Shown one piece after another: positions 1-9,516 of a DNA stretch of 21,665 nucleotides (positions within the stretch are counted from its first letter, which is position 1; the number at the start of each line of letters is the position of its first letter). The translations under genes and the position numbers were made by a program. The stretch is taken from contig CAVVMV010000037.1 of NCBI GenBank assembly GCA_963749485.1, positions 1 through 21,665 of the forward strand. Direction: 5' to 3'. Origin of the DNA: JAZGGS01 sp963749485. GTDB taxonomy: Bacteria; Bacteroidota; Ignavibacteria; Ignavibacteriales; Ignavibacteriaceae. The notes under the pieces are model-generated. The model did no database searches, was not told the origin of the DNA, and saw only the letters and a list, made by a program, of their open reading frames with translations.

Positions 1-1553
1 GAAGGTGTGCAGATCAGCAAAGTAGTAATTGCAGGTGAAGATGTTGACATGGAAGATAAAAAAAAGTATTAACCGCAGTGGTACAAATTTGCTAATTACT
101 CTCAACGAAGCGCTTCCTCCAAATTCACGGCTTAATTTTTCAATTAGATTGGAATGTGCTTGATTTCGGATAAAGTAAAAATAAGAATGGGAGCTTACGA
201 TTCCACATCATTTTTTATTGCTTACTGGTATCCGCAGGTTGCAGTGTATGATGATATTGATGGCTGGGATAGGTATAACTATTCCGGACAGCAGGAATTT
301 TACAACGATTTCTCGAACTTTGATGTTGAAATAAAAGTTCCTAACACTTTTGCGGTATGGGGCAGCAGGTTTGTTGCAAAATCCAGATGAACTGTTAAAT
401 GAAAAATATCTTGAAAGATACAATCTTGCACAACAATCTGATGAAGTTATTAGAATTATAACAGAAGAAGACTTGCTAAGCGGAAATATTTTTAGTAGTT
501 CAAGCGAATTTAATACATGGAAATTTAAAGCAGATTATGTAACCGATTTTTCGTTTGCATTAAGTGACCATTACCTTTGGGACGGAGTTAGTGTTATAGT
601 TGACAGCACAACAAACACGGAATGTTTTTGTTGATGCAGCATATAAAATCGAGTCAGAAGATTTTTATGATGTTGCGGATATCAGCAAAAAATCTATAGA
701 ATATTTTTCATTTGAAATGCCGGGTGTTCCATTTCCATATCCATGTTTAACTGCATTTAATGGATCAGGAGGTATGGAATTTCCTATGATGATAAATGAT
801 GGATCTGCAAGTACGCTTGCAGGAACAGTTGGTGTAACTTCACACGAAATTGCACACACTTACTTTCCGTTCTACATGGGAATTAACGAAAGAAAATATG
901 CATTTATGGATGAGGGCTGGGCTGTTATGCTTCCTTTTGCATTCCAGGAAAGGATGGTTGAAGATAACTATCCAAGAAGAAGAAATGTTGGCAGCTATCA
1001 AAGGTTTGCAGGCAATGAGACTGAAATGCCACCAATGATTCCTTCAATACTGTTAAAAGGACATTCCTACAGAATGGCTGCTTATTCGCGCCCCGGGCTT
1101 GCATACGATTATCTAAGAGAAGTTCTTGGCGATGAATTGTTCACCGAAGCATTGCAGGAATTTATAAAACGCTGGAATGGGAAACATCCATTGCCATACG
1201 ATATGTACAACACTTTTAACGAAGTAACCGGGCAGGATTTAAACTGGTACTGGCATGCATGGTTTTTTGAGCACGGTCATCCTGATCTTGCAATTGACCG
1301 TGTGGAACAGCAGGAAGAAAAGATACAGGTTTTTATAAGTAAAGTAGGAAGTATTCCAATTCCTATCAAACTAAAAATTGTTTTTGAAGATGGAACTGAA
1401 GCTGAACTAAACCATACTGCAGCTGTGTGGAAGAACGGAAATAAGGAATTTATAATTGAATATCCTGCTGATAAACCTGTTAAAGAAATAATACTTGGAA
1501 GTCCGGATATTCCTGATACAGATTCTGAAAATAACCAGGTAGTAATTCAATAA
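1..1553 (+). CDS. M1-family zinc metallopeptidase, 5'-truncated and frameshifted
   Basis: About 517 codons of a gluzincin aminopeptidase of family M1, with the N-terminus off the left edge. The catalytic part is clear in the last intact frame (600-1553). It has the exopeptidase-type motif GGMEF (GAMEN in the family), the zinc motif HEIAH, then 18 residues and the third zinc ligand E in FMDEGWA, and a plausible catalytic Tyr in RMAAYSRPG. The upstream frames encode the expected N-terminal beta domain (YWYPQVAVYDDIDGW, FDVEIKVPNTFAVW). Frame changes are needed near 58-72 (a run of eight A), 147-158, 350-380 and 600-625. Each joins contiguous, family-like protein, which suggests indel errors rather than decay. 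The product is probably secreted or periplasmic and trims peptides. There are no neighbours on the same strand. The family is sure; whether the gene is intact in the organism is not. Confidence 0.85.
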
Positions 1554-1597
1554 ATAATTTTTAATAACCTGGAATTAATAATTTGGATGACTCGTGA

Positions 1598-1625
1598 AAA
1601 TAAAAAAGCCGGGCGAACCCGGCTC
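1598..1625 (-). terminator. Rho-independent terminator of the THX gene
   Basis: On the minus strand a 7-bp GC-rich stem (AGCCGGG/CCCGGCT, plus-strand 1607-1613 and 1618-1624) closes a TTCG tetraloop and runs into TTTTTTATTTT. It lies about 12 nt past the inferred stop of the THX gene. On the plus strand there is no T-run after the hairpin, so it is unlikely to serve the M1 gene. Confidence 0.85.
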
Positions 1626-1635
1626 ATAAAATCCA

Positions 1636-2194
1636 TTACTTTTTCTTCTCTTTGGGTTCAGTTTTCTTTTTAGATTTTTTTTCAGTTTTCTTTTTCTTCG
1701 GTTTTATCTTCTTTCTTTTTAGGAGGTCTTCCTCTCTTTTTAGGAGCAGCTTTAGTCTCTGCTTTTTCCTCAACTTTCTTTTTCGGTGCCTTTTCCTTTT
1801 TCTCTTCGGTTTTCGGCTCTTCTTTCCTCTCCTCTACTTTCGCTTCAACCTTTTCTTCTTTCACTTCAACTTTAGTTTCTTCAACCTTTTGTGCTTCCTC
1901 AACCTTTGGTACTTCTTCAACCGGTGCAGGTTTTTCTTCAACTACAGTTTCCGGTTTCACTTCCGTTTTAATTTCCTCAACTTTTTCAACTACTTCCTTA
2001 ACTACTTCTTTTTTCTCTTCTACTTTTACTGGTGGTGGTGCAGCAGGTACTGCTTCAGTCTTTTGTTGCTTTTTAGGAGGTGTGCTAATTAAGACACCTT
2101 TTCTCTTCAAAATGGTTCTTGTACGAAGCCGGGTTTTACCGTAAGATCCGCGGGTAATTTTTCCTTTTCTTGATCTCTGATCTCCTTTACCCAT
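1636..2194 (-). CDS. THX-type 30S ribosomal protein with long charged tail
   Basis: The first ~36 residues (MGKGDQRSRKGKITRGSYGK...) match the small basic THX protein of the 30S subunit found in Thermus and Bacteroidota, usually a few dozen residues long. Here it continues into about 140 residues of low-complexity Lys/Glu/Pro/Val sequence (VEEKKEVVKEVVEK, KPAPVEEVPKVEE) and then an AT-hook-like core, KKRGRPPKKK. The uninterrupted frame stops at 1682. Removing one A from the AAAA near 1708 lets it run on as DKPKKKKTEKKSKKKTEPKEKKK to a stop at 1636, just before the terminator, so I take 1636 as the true end. The start is ATG 2194 with AAGGAAT upstream. The THX part should bind 16S rRNA; the function of the tail is unknown. 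The phenylalanine-rich plus-strand frame opposite is a mirror of the Lys/Glu codons. Confidence 0.8.
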
Positions 2195-2237
2195 ATTTAT
2201 TCCTTAATTTGGTTAAACAGAAAAAATGATTGCCTCA

Positions 2238-2266
2238 ATAATACTTTAGATTCCCTTAATTTGCAA
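2238..2266 (-). promoter_or_regulatory. Candidate promoter of the THX gene
   Basis: On the minus strand TTGCAA (2266-2261), a 17-bp spacer and TATTAT (2243-2238) resemble a sigma70-type promoter, about 44 bp before the ATG at 2194. Bacteroidota sigma factors often use other consensus sequences, so this is only a candidate. Confidence 0.35.
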
Positions 2267-2314
2267 TATTTTGATGAATGAGAGTTAACAGAATCTGCTG
2301 GTTGGTTGGCAATT

Positions 2315-3173
2315 TCAAACAATCCTGATATAATCATCATCCTTTATTTTTAATATTCCGGTTACAAAATGATATAATGCAAAAAGCTCAAGCGAAAAGG
2401 GAAGATAACCGAGGTAACCGATAAGCGGCATTTCAAAGATGTGGAGGAAATCTACAAAAGGAACATGATAGACCCATTTGGGATATGAAAGATAATTCCA
2501 CATCTCCCAGAAGAATCCGCATATAAGGCAGCTGATCCAGAGAGAAAAAACTGGTCTCCAATCTCCTACTGAAATGTGCTCAAACAACGTACGGTTTTTT
2601 AACCAGGCGTTTACCGGCTCAATTATGAAAAAGACCGACATCCACACAAACAGAAAAAAGTATTGAGGGAAGATGATCATCAATAAAAGCATTAGCCAAC
2701 CAAGAAGAAAATGAATAATTAGTATTTTACTTGATGGAGGGATTTTAAATCCGGGTTTAATCTTTTGTATCCACTCGAATGAACCTACTAATTCTGCTGT
2801 GCCGAATACTGCAGGAATAACTGTTGAAAAACTTAATGTTGCATAAAAGTGCATATTCTAAATCTGTAAAAAATTGTTTGCCATCATAAAACCAGTTTTG
2901 TGTTGCAAGGTTTAACAATTCAAAAAGCCACCAAGCCGGAGCAGAAATTAAAAAAAGGGAAAAATATTTTTTTACGTTCCTTTTAAGAAGGGAAGTACCT
3001 TTTCTATAAAATACAATTGCATCAACTGTTAAAGCATAACCAAGCCAGAGTGGGAAGAAAAGTATATGGGTGCGGAGTCCATCAAGTTGCCAGTTTAAAT
3101 ACCAAAAAACTATTACAAGTAAAATCCCTATCCATCCATAAAATGGAAAATTTATGAGTGAGCGGCTCTTCAT
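2315..3173 (-). CDS. Conserved multi-pass membrane protein, one frameshift
   Basis: Two overlapping frames (3173 to about 2860, then about 2854 to 2315) encode one protein of about 285 residues. The first ends ...FFTDLEYAL and the second resumes ...FYATLSFSTVIPAVFG, so a single indel near 2838-2860 separates them. The start is ATG 3173 (MKSRSLINFPFYGWIG). Roughly eight hydrophobic helices are visible, with a Trp/Tyr-rich motif near the C-terminal third (GFFWEMWNYLSYPKWVYHVPF, then FEMPLIGYLGYLPFSLELFALYHF) that looks like a conserved core. No catalytic motif or transporter signature is evident to me, and I assign no function. It stands alone: THX lies 120 bp downstream with its own promoter candidate, and the upstream neighbour ends in a terminator. 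Confidence 0.6.
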
Positions 3174-3215
3174 ATTTAGAAAAATATTTTATCATTTAAA
3201 CGATTTGAGAAATTA

Positions 3216-3229
3216 CATTATATATAATG
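3216..3229. repeat. 14-bp perfect palindrome upstream of the membrane protein gene
   Basis: CATTATATATAATG is fully self-complementary and sits 43 bp before the ATG at 3173. It could be an operator or part of an AT-rich promoter (TATAAT is embedded), but palindromes of this composition arise easily in AT-rich DNA. Confidence 0.25.
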
Positions 3230-3320
3230 GTTTTTATTCAAAATAAAATCAAGTTAAAAATAGAAAATTAATTTGAAGAAGATTCTTTAATTGTAATACA
3301 GAATGACAGCAATTTACTAT

Positions 3321-3356
3321 ATATAAAAAAAGACCACCTGTTAAGGGTGGTCTTTT
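3321..3356 (-). terminator. Hairpin terminator, strongest on minus strand
   Basis: AGACCACC (3331-3338) pairs with GGTGGTCT (3346-3353) around a 7-nt loop. On the minus strand it is followed by a run of T (complement of the A-run at 3325-3331), and it lies 28 nt past the inferred stop (3381) of the secreted protein. The plus strand also has TTTT after the stem, so it may act in both directions. Confidence 0.8.
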
Positions 3357-3380
3357 AATTAACAAAATATGAAGTGAAAT

Positions 3381-5462
3381 TTATTTCATTAGTACCATCT
3401 TCTTTGGTTTCTACAAAATCTCCTGCTTGTAATTGGTAGAAATAAATTCCACTTATAAATCCGGATGCATCAAAGTTGATTTTGTGATAACCTGCAGCTT
3501 GCTGATCCTCAACAAACTTCATAATCTCATTACCTAAAATATCATATACTATTAGCTCAACCGAACTTGCTTCTGGCAAAGCATAGTAAATGGTTGTATT
3601 AGGATTAAATGGATTCGGATAGTTCTGCATAAGGGCAAAATCATCCGGGATACTGTTAAAATCATCTTCAATACCAACAGCAGGATCACCCACACCTGTT
3701 ACAGTTACGCTGGTTGGGCTTCCTGCAGCATTATGAGTTATATCTATAGTGCCGTTGTAAGCTTGTTCTAAAGTTGGTGTAAAAGTAACTTCAACATCCT
3801 GGTTATTACCGGGTGTTATTGTTGTGCTTGTTAAATTTACAGTAAAAGCCGGTTCACTACTAGTAATATTAGTTACCATCAAATCAGCAGTACCGGTGTT
3901 TTCAATGTTAAACGGTAACATTGCGCTTGTATTAACTTCTACATTACCAAAATCGAGCGCTGTAGGATTTACAAAAATTCCCGGTGCAGGCGGTGTCCAG
4001 GATTCATTATCGAAGTATACGCGATTAGAATTAGAACCAGCATAAGCAACTATCGTAGCATTTGCACCTAAATCTCCAACCTCTGGTTTCTGTAAACCGG
4101 TTGGATCATTTGATGGATCTGACATTTGAAGACTACCAGACCAGGTTGAACCATTATATCCTTTATATTTTATTATACGTGGAGAACCGGTTTAACTCAG
4201 GGGATTGTACAAAAGCCTGCTCTAAAATTCTGGCTATTGCACCATATTCAACAGACATTGAAGGCCATTTGTTTTCAGTCAGGAATTACCCAGGTATTAT
4301 AAGGAGTCCAAACATTGTTATCGCGCGTAGCATCAAATAAATCATATGTATTTATTGTTAGACTAGATTTTTTTTCAAAAACTACAATTACTTTGTTATT
4401 TGGGTCATCCTCTCTTGAAGCAATTATTTCTGCATGCCGGGTAGTATCAACATGCTCCTTGAGCCACTGTATACTGAGGACCCCAACTAGTAGGATCTGC
4501 ATAATTTGTATTTTCGTAAACATATAAATTACCAGTACTGTTACCATTAAAAGTAGTATAAACAGCACCGTTCCAGCCATAAGCAAAGTCAACATCTCTT
4601 CCAACTATTGACCAAAATGTACTTTATCTTGCCATACTGTTCCATAACTGGCTGGTTCGCTTCGAGTAGAATAAATTCTGTTACTGCTATCATAAACACA
4701 GATAGCACGATAATTGGATGGGCTGTAATTTCTATCTACAGCAAAATCAATAACACCTGCTGAAACAATAGTATGGTAAGTAAAACCTAGGTGCGCTCAT
4801 ATCACTTCGTCCTACTCGCATCCAACCATTGTCAAATCTGAAAAATAATAATATATATGCTTCAGTTCCACTCAGGTCGATCAAAGCACATAAGTTCAAT
4901 TTGTTCAAATGTTCTGGTAGTAGCCCGAAATAAATCCCCATTCGGCTCCAGGTCAATCCACCATCTGTTGATTTGTAAATATATACAGATATCTTTTGTG
5001 CCACTATCTACAGCTATAAAAATCTCGCCATTTCTATTAACGTCCATGGATATATCATATGCTCTTCCACTGGTAATCATAACATCGCCGCCCCACTCTG
5101 GAGATTCCAGAGGTTTCTCAACCTCTTCTTCAGGCATAATGCTATTAAATAATGGTCACTGTTTACTGGCATTCCATCAGCAGTTAAATCAGGTTTACCT
5201 GAATTTGAATTTGAATATAGTTTCGCAACTTCAGGATTAACTTGTTGCCATGCCTGGATTATTTCTTCTCTTAAGTGTTGTATATTCTTCCCAATTTTCA
5301 TTGTTCTCAGCAATTGTTATTTGCTCAACTAAGAGATCTAATATTCTCAGGTACAACAATAGGTTCTGAGCCTGAAACTTGGTCAGCATTCTGAGCTTGA
5401 ATGAATATTGATGAGCTGAATAAACAAATAATTAATGTAAAAATCATAACAAATGATTTCAT
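3381..5462 (-). CDS. Type IX-secreted propeller-like protein with ASH-type domain, many frameshifts
   Basis: The frames, read in order, describe one secreted protein of about 690 residues. The start is ATG 5462 with GGAG 6 nt upstream. It encodes a signal peptide (MKSFVMIFTLIICLFSSSIF, cleavage near QAQ). Next comes a region with an Asp-box, YKSTDGGLTW, as in BNR/sialidase-like propellers, plus further blade-like stretches (GRDVDFAYGWNGAVY, VIVVFEKKSSLTINTYDLFD). An ASH/choice-of-anchor type beta domain follows (PTALDFGNVEVNTSAMLPF ... VTVTGVGD). The end is a type A sorting domain (QNYPNPFNPNTTIYY ... GIYFYQLQAGDFVE). The last frame break, near 3405, restores the normal ending ETKKMVLMK and a stop at 3381. 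About ten frame changes are needed, near 5330, 5270, 5150, 5000, 4790, 4620, 4470, 4280, 4180 and 3405. Real decay cannot be excluded here. A sialidase activity is not supported; Asp-boxes occur in many non-enzymatic propellers. Confidence 0.7.
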
Positions 5463-5906
5463 TTTTTTCTCCTATCTTAAAGTTGATTAAAAAATTGAAC
5501 TTCTTAACCATTTCCTCCTTTCTGGTTTGTAACAAGTAATTAATTTCTATTTAAAAGAATTAATACTGTAAAAATTATAGATGCAATAGTAATTAAAATT
5601 TAATATAACACATTTTAAGTAAATAATAAATGACCTAATTGTATAAATATCAATCAATAAAGAGATTCCCCTAAAGACTGTTTCATCCCAAAGGGCTTAA
5701 CCTACGCAGAAACCATACCATAACTATTTCTTGCCATTTTGTTAAGTTTACAAGGACAGCATTAGTGAAGAGTCATAATTTACCGTCATATTTATACATT
5801 TTACAAAAAGTGGTAGTAGTTAAAATGGATTGTCTAATCTGGATTGGGTTCTTAAATGTGATTTTACTTTCATTAAGGAATAAACTTACATAAAGGTAAA
5901 AGAGAT
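5463..5906. other. Intergenic region of 444 bp
   Basis: This is AT-rich and I see no gene in it. It should contain the promoter of the secreted protein to its left, and at its right end the terminator of the symporter. A strong Shine-Dalgarno-like AAAGGAGG (minus strand, about 5520-5513) stands just before an ATG at 5511. That ATG opens a 40-codon frame overlapping the signal peptide in another frame. It may be chance, or an alternative N-terminus hidden by an indel in the A-run at 5462-5468. Confidence 0.5.
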
Positions 5907-5919
5907 TTACATCTCTTTT
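5896..5919 (-). terminator. Hairpin terminator overlapping the symporter stop codon
   Basis: On the minus strand AAAAGAGAT and ATCTCTTTT form a 9-bp stem (plus-strand 5911-5919 and 5898-5906) with a 4-nt loop that contains most of the TAA stop (5907-5909). The tail TTTTACCTTT is only a short T-run and the stem is AT-rich, so strength is uncertain. Confidence 0.5.
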
Positions 5920-8042
5920 TCTGCAGTTATAATTTTTTCCTCAACAAACTGTGCCTGCTTTTTGTGCTCATCCGATATGTAAACAATACCATCTTCATCG
6001 TGAGTTTCACCATAAACAGCATGAACAGATTTTAAACCCCCAAATATTTTTCTTGCATCGCAAATGTAAACGAGATCACCAACTTCTGCCTGCATTTTTT
6101 CCATATCATTTTTAGAAAAGTTAATAGTTTCTTCATCGCCCGGTTTAATTTTCCAATTAACTTTAATTGTTTCACCTTCACGTTCGTTTAGCTTTGCTTC
6201 CCTTAAATATCTCTTTTGCTTTTAAAAGAGACCACGCGGTTAGTCCAGTAGTCTGTGCTTCTTCATCATAATCTACAAAGTAATTAACTGTTAGTGAAAC
6301 AAGCACTGACATTACTATAGCTAAAAGTATCATCGAGATTATTTCAGGATATGATTCTGTATGGAGTTCCATAAAGGAAGAACTGAACACAAGCAGAACA
6401 AAAATTATTCCTGCAGCAACCGCAAGAATATACATTATGGTTTGATGATTCTCTTTTAGTTTTATCCATTCTACAAATTTTTTCTGGTGCACTGTTGTAA
6501 GTGTTATTGCAACCGCAACAAATGCGCAAACAAAAAGATTATATAACGCTCGTATGTAAGAATATGGATGAGAAGGACTCATCTCAATTCCATGATCAAA
6601 CGGGGCGATGAGGATGCCAGGATAGTTGGCTCCCAATATCATCAAAGCAACACCCCCCAAAAAGCTTGATATAACTGCAGCAGGTGTAAACTTCCGCCAG
6701 AATATTCCTAAAAATATTGCTATCACAAGTGGAGGAGTTAAGGTTGAATGGAAAAAACCATGAGCTTCATAAACTGTTGGGAAATCTCTGAATACTAAAA
6801 CTGTAAGCACACCTAAAGTAGTAATAACAGCTGAAGAAACTCTCGCTGATGCTAATTCATGTCTGTCTTCAGATTTTGCATCTTCATCATATTTCTTTAG
6901 CCATTTTTTTATTGGGCGATGAACATCATTTATATAGATTGCGGCAGTTGCATTAATAAGAGTATCAACTGTAGACATAAGTGCGGCAGTAAGAGCAGCC
7001 ATAATAAATCCAAAAACACCAGGTGATGCAACGATATTTGCAACAACAACAAATATCTGATCTGGAGATGTGTTTGGTGGAACGACATCTGGACTGGTGA
7101 TAGATATAGCTTTACCAAGCCATCCTGCACAGCCAACTACAATAGCTGATATAGGAAGCATAAAAAGAATATTGAATGTAGCTGCCTTTCTTCCTTCATT
7201 TACACTTTTGGTTGCCATGAATCTCATGATCAATCCCATATTCATAAACAGGAAACCAATTGAACCTGCAACACCATCCTGCCAGAATATTCCTACAAAA
7301 TTAAAACTCGAGGGTTCGTTAAATTTTGCGAGAGGCATTTTCCATTCTGTAGGAAGCATATTCCAGAAAACATCGAAGCCGCCTAAATAAATTAGATCCG
7401 AGCAGCAAAGAGGAATAATCCAGCAAATAAAAGTATAAAGCCTTGCAATAAATCAGTAAAAATAACTGCGGTTTGCCCACCGAATGTAATATAAATACCG
7501 GTTATAATTGCGATTACTGTTACCACTCCCATAAGAGTAATATCGAAATTCATACCAAGTAACTGGAAACTTTCCGGAAGCATTGGTATAGCTGCTTTAC
7601 CTAATGTTAAAAACCCAATTCCTATGTAACCTATCATATAAAAAAGTAAAAGAATTGTTGCAAGGAATCTTGCAGACGGGCTAAAACGTTTTTCAAAATA
7701 TTCTGGAATTGATCTTATTTTTGTATAAACAATTATCGGCAGCCATCCGAAAAGGAAGAATGGAATAAAGAACCAATCGTTTATGTACGTCATCGTTGAG
7801 GAAAAACCGTGTTCGAAACCTTTAGCAGCGTATTTAACAAAGCTGTGGCTTCCTACTCCTGTAGCAACTATAGAGAATGCAATTAACCACCAGGCAAATC
7901 TTCTTCCTCCGAAAAAGAAATCTTTTGTACTTCGGTTGTACCTTCCAAAGTAGCTGCCGAAAAGCATGATCGCAATAAAGTAAACGATCATTACAATCCA
8001 GTCAGTAGAAGTTCCGATATTATGGAAAGTTTCCTGACCCAT
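5907..8042 (-). CDS. SSS-family sodium/solute symporter with soluble C-terminal domain, two frameshifts
   Basis: Three frames join into one protein of about 711 residues. The first (8042 to about 7392) starts MGQETFHNIG and has SSS features: TKDFFFGGRRFAWW after the first helix, then FSIVATGVGSHSFV. A break near 7375-7392 joins ...LFLFAA to YLGGFDVFWNMLPTEW. The second frame carries the remaining helices, including FIMAALTAALMSTVDTLINA, the usual Na+-site region. A second break near 6200 joins ...AKEIFKE to AKLNEREGETIKVNWKI, adding about 95 soluble residues (KPGDEETINF ... ARKIFGGLKSVHAVYG) that end at 5907. I chose ATG 8042 rather than 8063 because it lies 1 nt after the stop of the upstream small gene. 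The likely role is Na+-driven uptake of an organic solute at the inner membrane; the substrate cannot be read from sequence. The C-terminal part may be a regulatory or interaction domain. Confidence 0.8.
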
Positions 8043-8043
8043 C

Positions 8044-8256
8044 TTAAAAATACATCGCTGCAACTGTTAAAAGAAAGTGAAGCAGAACAAAATAGAAGAA
8101 ACCAAAAAACATAACTTTATACCAAAAACGATGGCGTTTAATTTTCAGGTCTATAGCACCGCTTTTTTTGATAATATACATCCCGGCAAAAAAGAATATG
8201 CCGCCTACACCGTAGAGATAAATAAATGGTAACCAGGAATTGAAAAATGAAGGCAT
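8044..8256 (-). CDS. 70-aa two-helix membrane protein coupled to the symporter
   Basis: MPSFFNSWLPFIYLYGVGGI starts a 70-residue protein with two hydrophobic segments (about residues 9-28 and 46-68) separated by a basic loop (KKSGAIDLKIKRHRFWYK). Its TAA is followed by one base and then the ATG of the symporter, so translation is probably coupled. Small membrane partners encoded just before SSS carriers are known (for example YhdT with PanF, or DUF3311-type accessory proteins), but I cannot assign this one to a named family. There is no Shine-Dalgarno sequence before its ATG, which is common in Bacteroidota. A role as a subunit or assembly factor of the carrier is inferred from position only. 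Confidence 0.7.
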   Translation of the reverse strand: MPSFFNSWLPFIYLYGVGGIFFFAGMYIIKKSGAIDLKIKRHRFWYKVMFFGFFYFVLLHFLLTVAAMYF

Positions 8257-8394
8257 TGAGTAATCTGAAATAGTTTGCTGAAGTATGAAAATTATTTTCT
8301 TCTAAATTAACGAAGCAGTTAATTACTTGCAAATAATTAATTTGTTAAGGATATTAAGTAGAAGCTCGCAAATTTAATTTTCGAAAAAGATTAA

Positions 8395-9423
8395 TTATTT
8401 AAACTTCCAGAAAAAAGTGATTCTTGAAATAAGATCACTCGCTGGAGTAACTCCCATATTGTTTCTTTCGTACTTAATAAATTCTACATTAGGAATAATT
8501 GATACATCTTTTACAGGTTTGAAATCCACTCCTGCAACAATAAAAGTTGATTTGGCAGTGGGATCGAAAGGAATAAAATCGATATCATCCCCGCTAGGAT
8601 TAGGGTCAAACGTTTTATCAACCCTGGCGAATAAAGAAAACTGATCTGATAAATTTCCTCCAAGGAAAATTGAAGCAACTCTTAACTGTTCATCGCTATT
8701 TTCCCCTTGCTGTCGTGTCTGGTTGGAATATTGAATACCAGCCCAGAATTGTTCAATTGAATAACTTAGAAATGCTTGCCAAGTGTACCAATCGGTATTT
8801 CCTGTCTTATCGGAGTAATCTCCGTATATTTCAAAAATCAACTCCTTGGATGGATACAATCCAATTGAGAGCATTCCCGATTTACCTTTATCAATTTCCT
8901 GTTTATTGCTGGATCCGTTTGATAACATCAGATGATATTTGACTATTCCGTCGTCATCAAATTTGCCCAATATTGATAAACCAAATTCCCTTGAACTAGC
9001 CATCTTTTGTATATCCAGTGGAGTTTTTTCAACGGATCTGTAACCCCAAATTTTTTCGATAACTGCAAAGGTTGGTGGAGGTGATATTCCCAGGATAAAT
9101 TGTATCTTATCCAGTTTATATTTTAACCAGGCGTCTTTTACCACTGGCGTCATAGCATCTTTTGATTTAAAATCACCATCGTTAGCCATCTCAAATCTTA
9201 AACGGGTTGAGAAATTGCTGTTTATTTTATAGTCATAGGATAGATAAATTCTTCTGAACCAAAATCCGTGCTTATCTAAAATATCGGATCTATGATTTTT
9301 TGTTATGTGGTAGTAATCTCCAAATGCATAACCGCTGAGATTACCTCCGCTCTCATTGGATTTTTGCGGCATAATGGTAGACGCTAATATCAACACCATA
9401 AATAAAGTTAGTAGTTTGTACAT
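8395..9423 (-). CDS. Outer membrane porin resembling phosphate-selective porin O/P
   Basis: This 342-residue protein is uninterrupted. It has a signal peptide (MYKLLTLFMVLILASTIMPQ) and then alternating amphipathic strands with aromatic ends, finishing in FFWKFK, as expected of a beta-barrel. The opening strands (GYAFGDYYHITKNH, GFWFRRIYLSYDYKINSNF), the motif TRLRFEMAN and the region VVKDAWLKYKL resemble OprO/OprP-type porins. It would allow solute, possibly phosphate or polyphosphate, across the outer membrane. It is divergent from the Na/Pi cotransporter and shares with it a 250-bp intergenic region holding a Pho-box-like repeat, which supports a phosphate role. AAAGAGAGA precedes the ATG. 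The barrel assignment is firm; the substrate is inferred from context. Confidence 0.7.
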   Translation of the reverse strand: MYKLLTLFMVLILASTIMPQKSNESGGNLSGYAFGDYYHITKNHRSDILDKHGFWFRRIYLSYDYKINSNFSTRLRFEMANDGDFKSKDAMTPVVKDAWLKYKLDKIQFILGISPPPTFAVIEKIWGYRSVEKTPLDIQKMASSREFGLSILGKFDDDGIVKYHLMLSNGSSNKQEIDKGKSGMLSIGLYPSKELIFEIYGDYSDKTGNTDWYTWQAFLSYSIEQFWAGIQYSNQTRQQGENSDEQLRVASIFLGGNLSDQFSLFARVDKTFDPNPSGDDIDFIPFDPTAKSTFIVAGVDFKPVKDVSIIPNVEFIKYERNNMGVTPASDLISRITFFWKFK

Positions 9424-9516
9424 TATCTCTCTTTGTTATTAATGAAAAAATTTAACGCCGCTATTTTCCTAATAACTGTTTCTAATTCCAAGCGAATAGT
9501 TGTTGATTTGGCATTC

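Noticed and set aside
1652..2092. Plus-strand 146-aa frame rich in Phe/Leu
   Set aside because: It is the antisense image of Lys/Glu codons in the THX tail; there is no Shine-Dalgarno sequence and no protein-like composition.
4062..5240. Several plus-strand frames of 70-127 aa opposite the secreted protein
   Set aside because: They are shadows of the minus-strand gene, with no start signals and no recognisable domains.
3381..5462. Calling the secreted protein a sialidase
   Set aside because: Only one convincing Asp-box (STDGGLTW) is visible and no catalytic Arg triad or FRIP motif; Asp-boxes are found in many other propellers.
8257..8394. TTAACA upstream of the 70-aa gene as a third Pho box
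   Set aside because: A TTAACA is present on the minus strand, but no partner lies 11 bp away; the surrounding AATTAATT sequence is simple AT-rich DNA.
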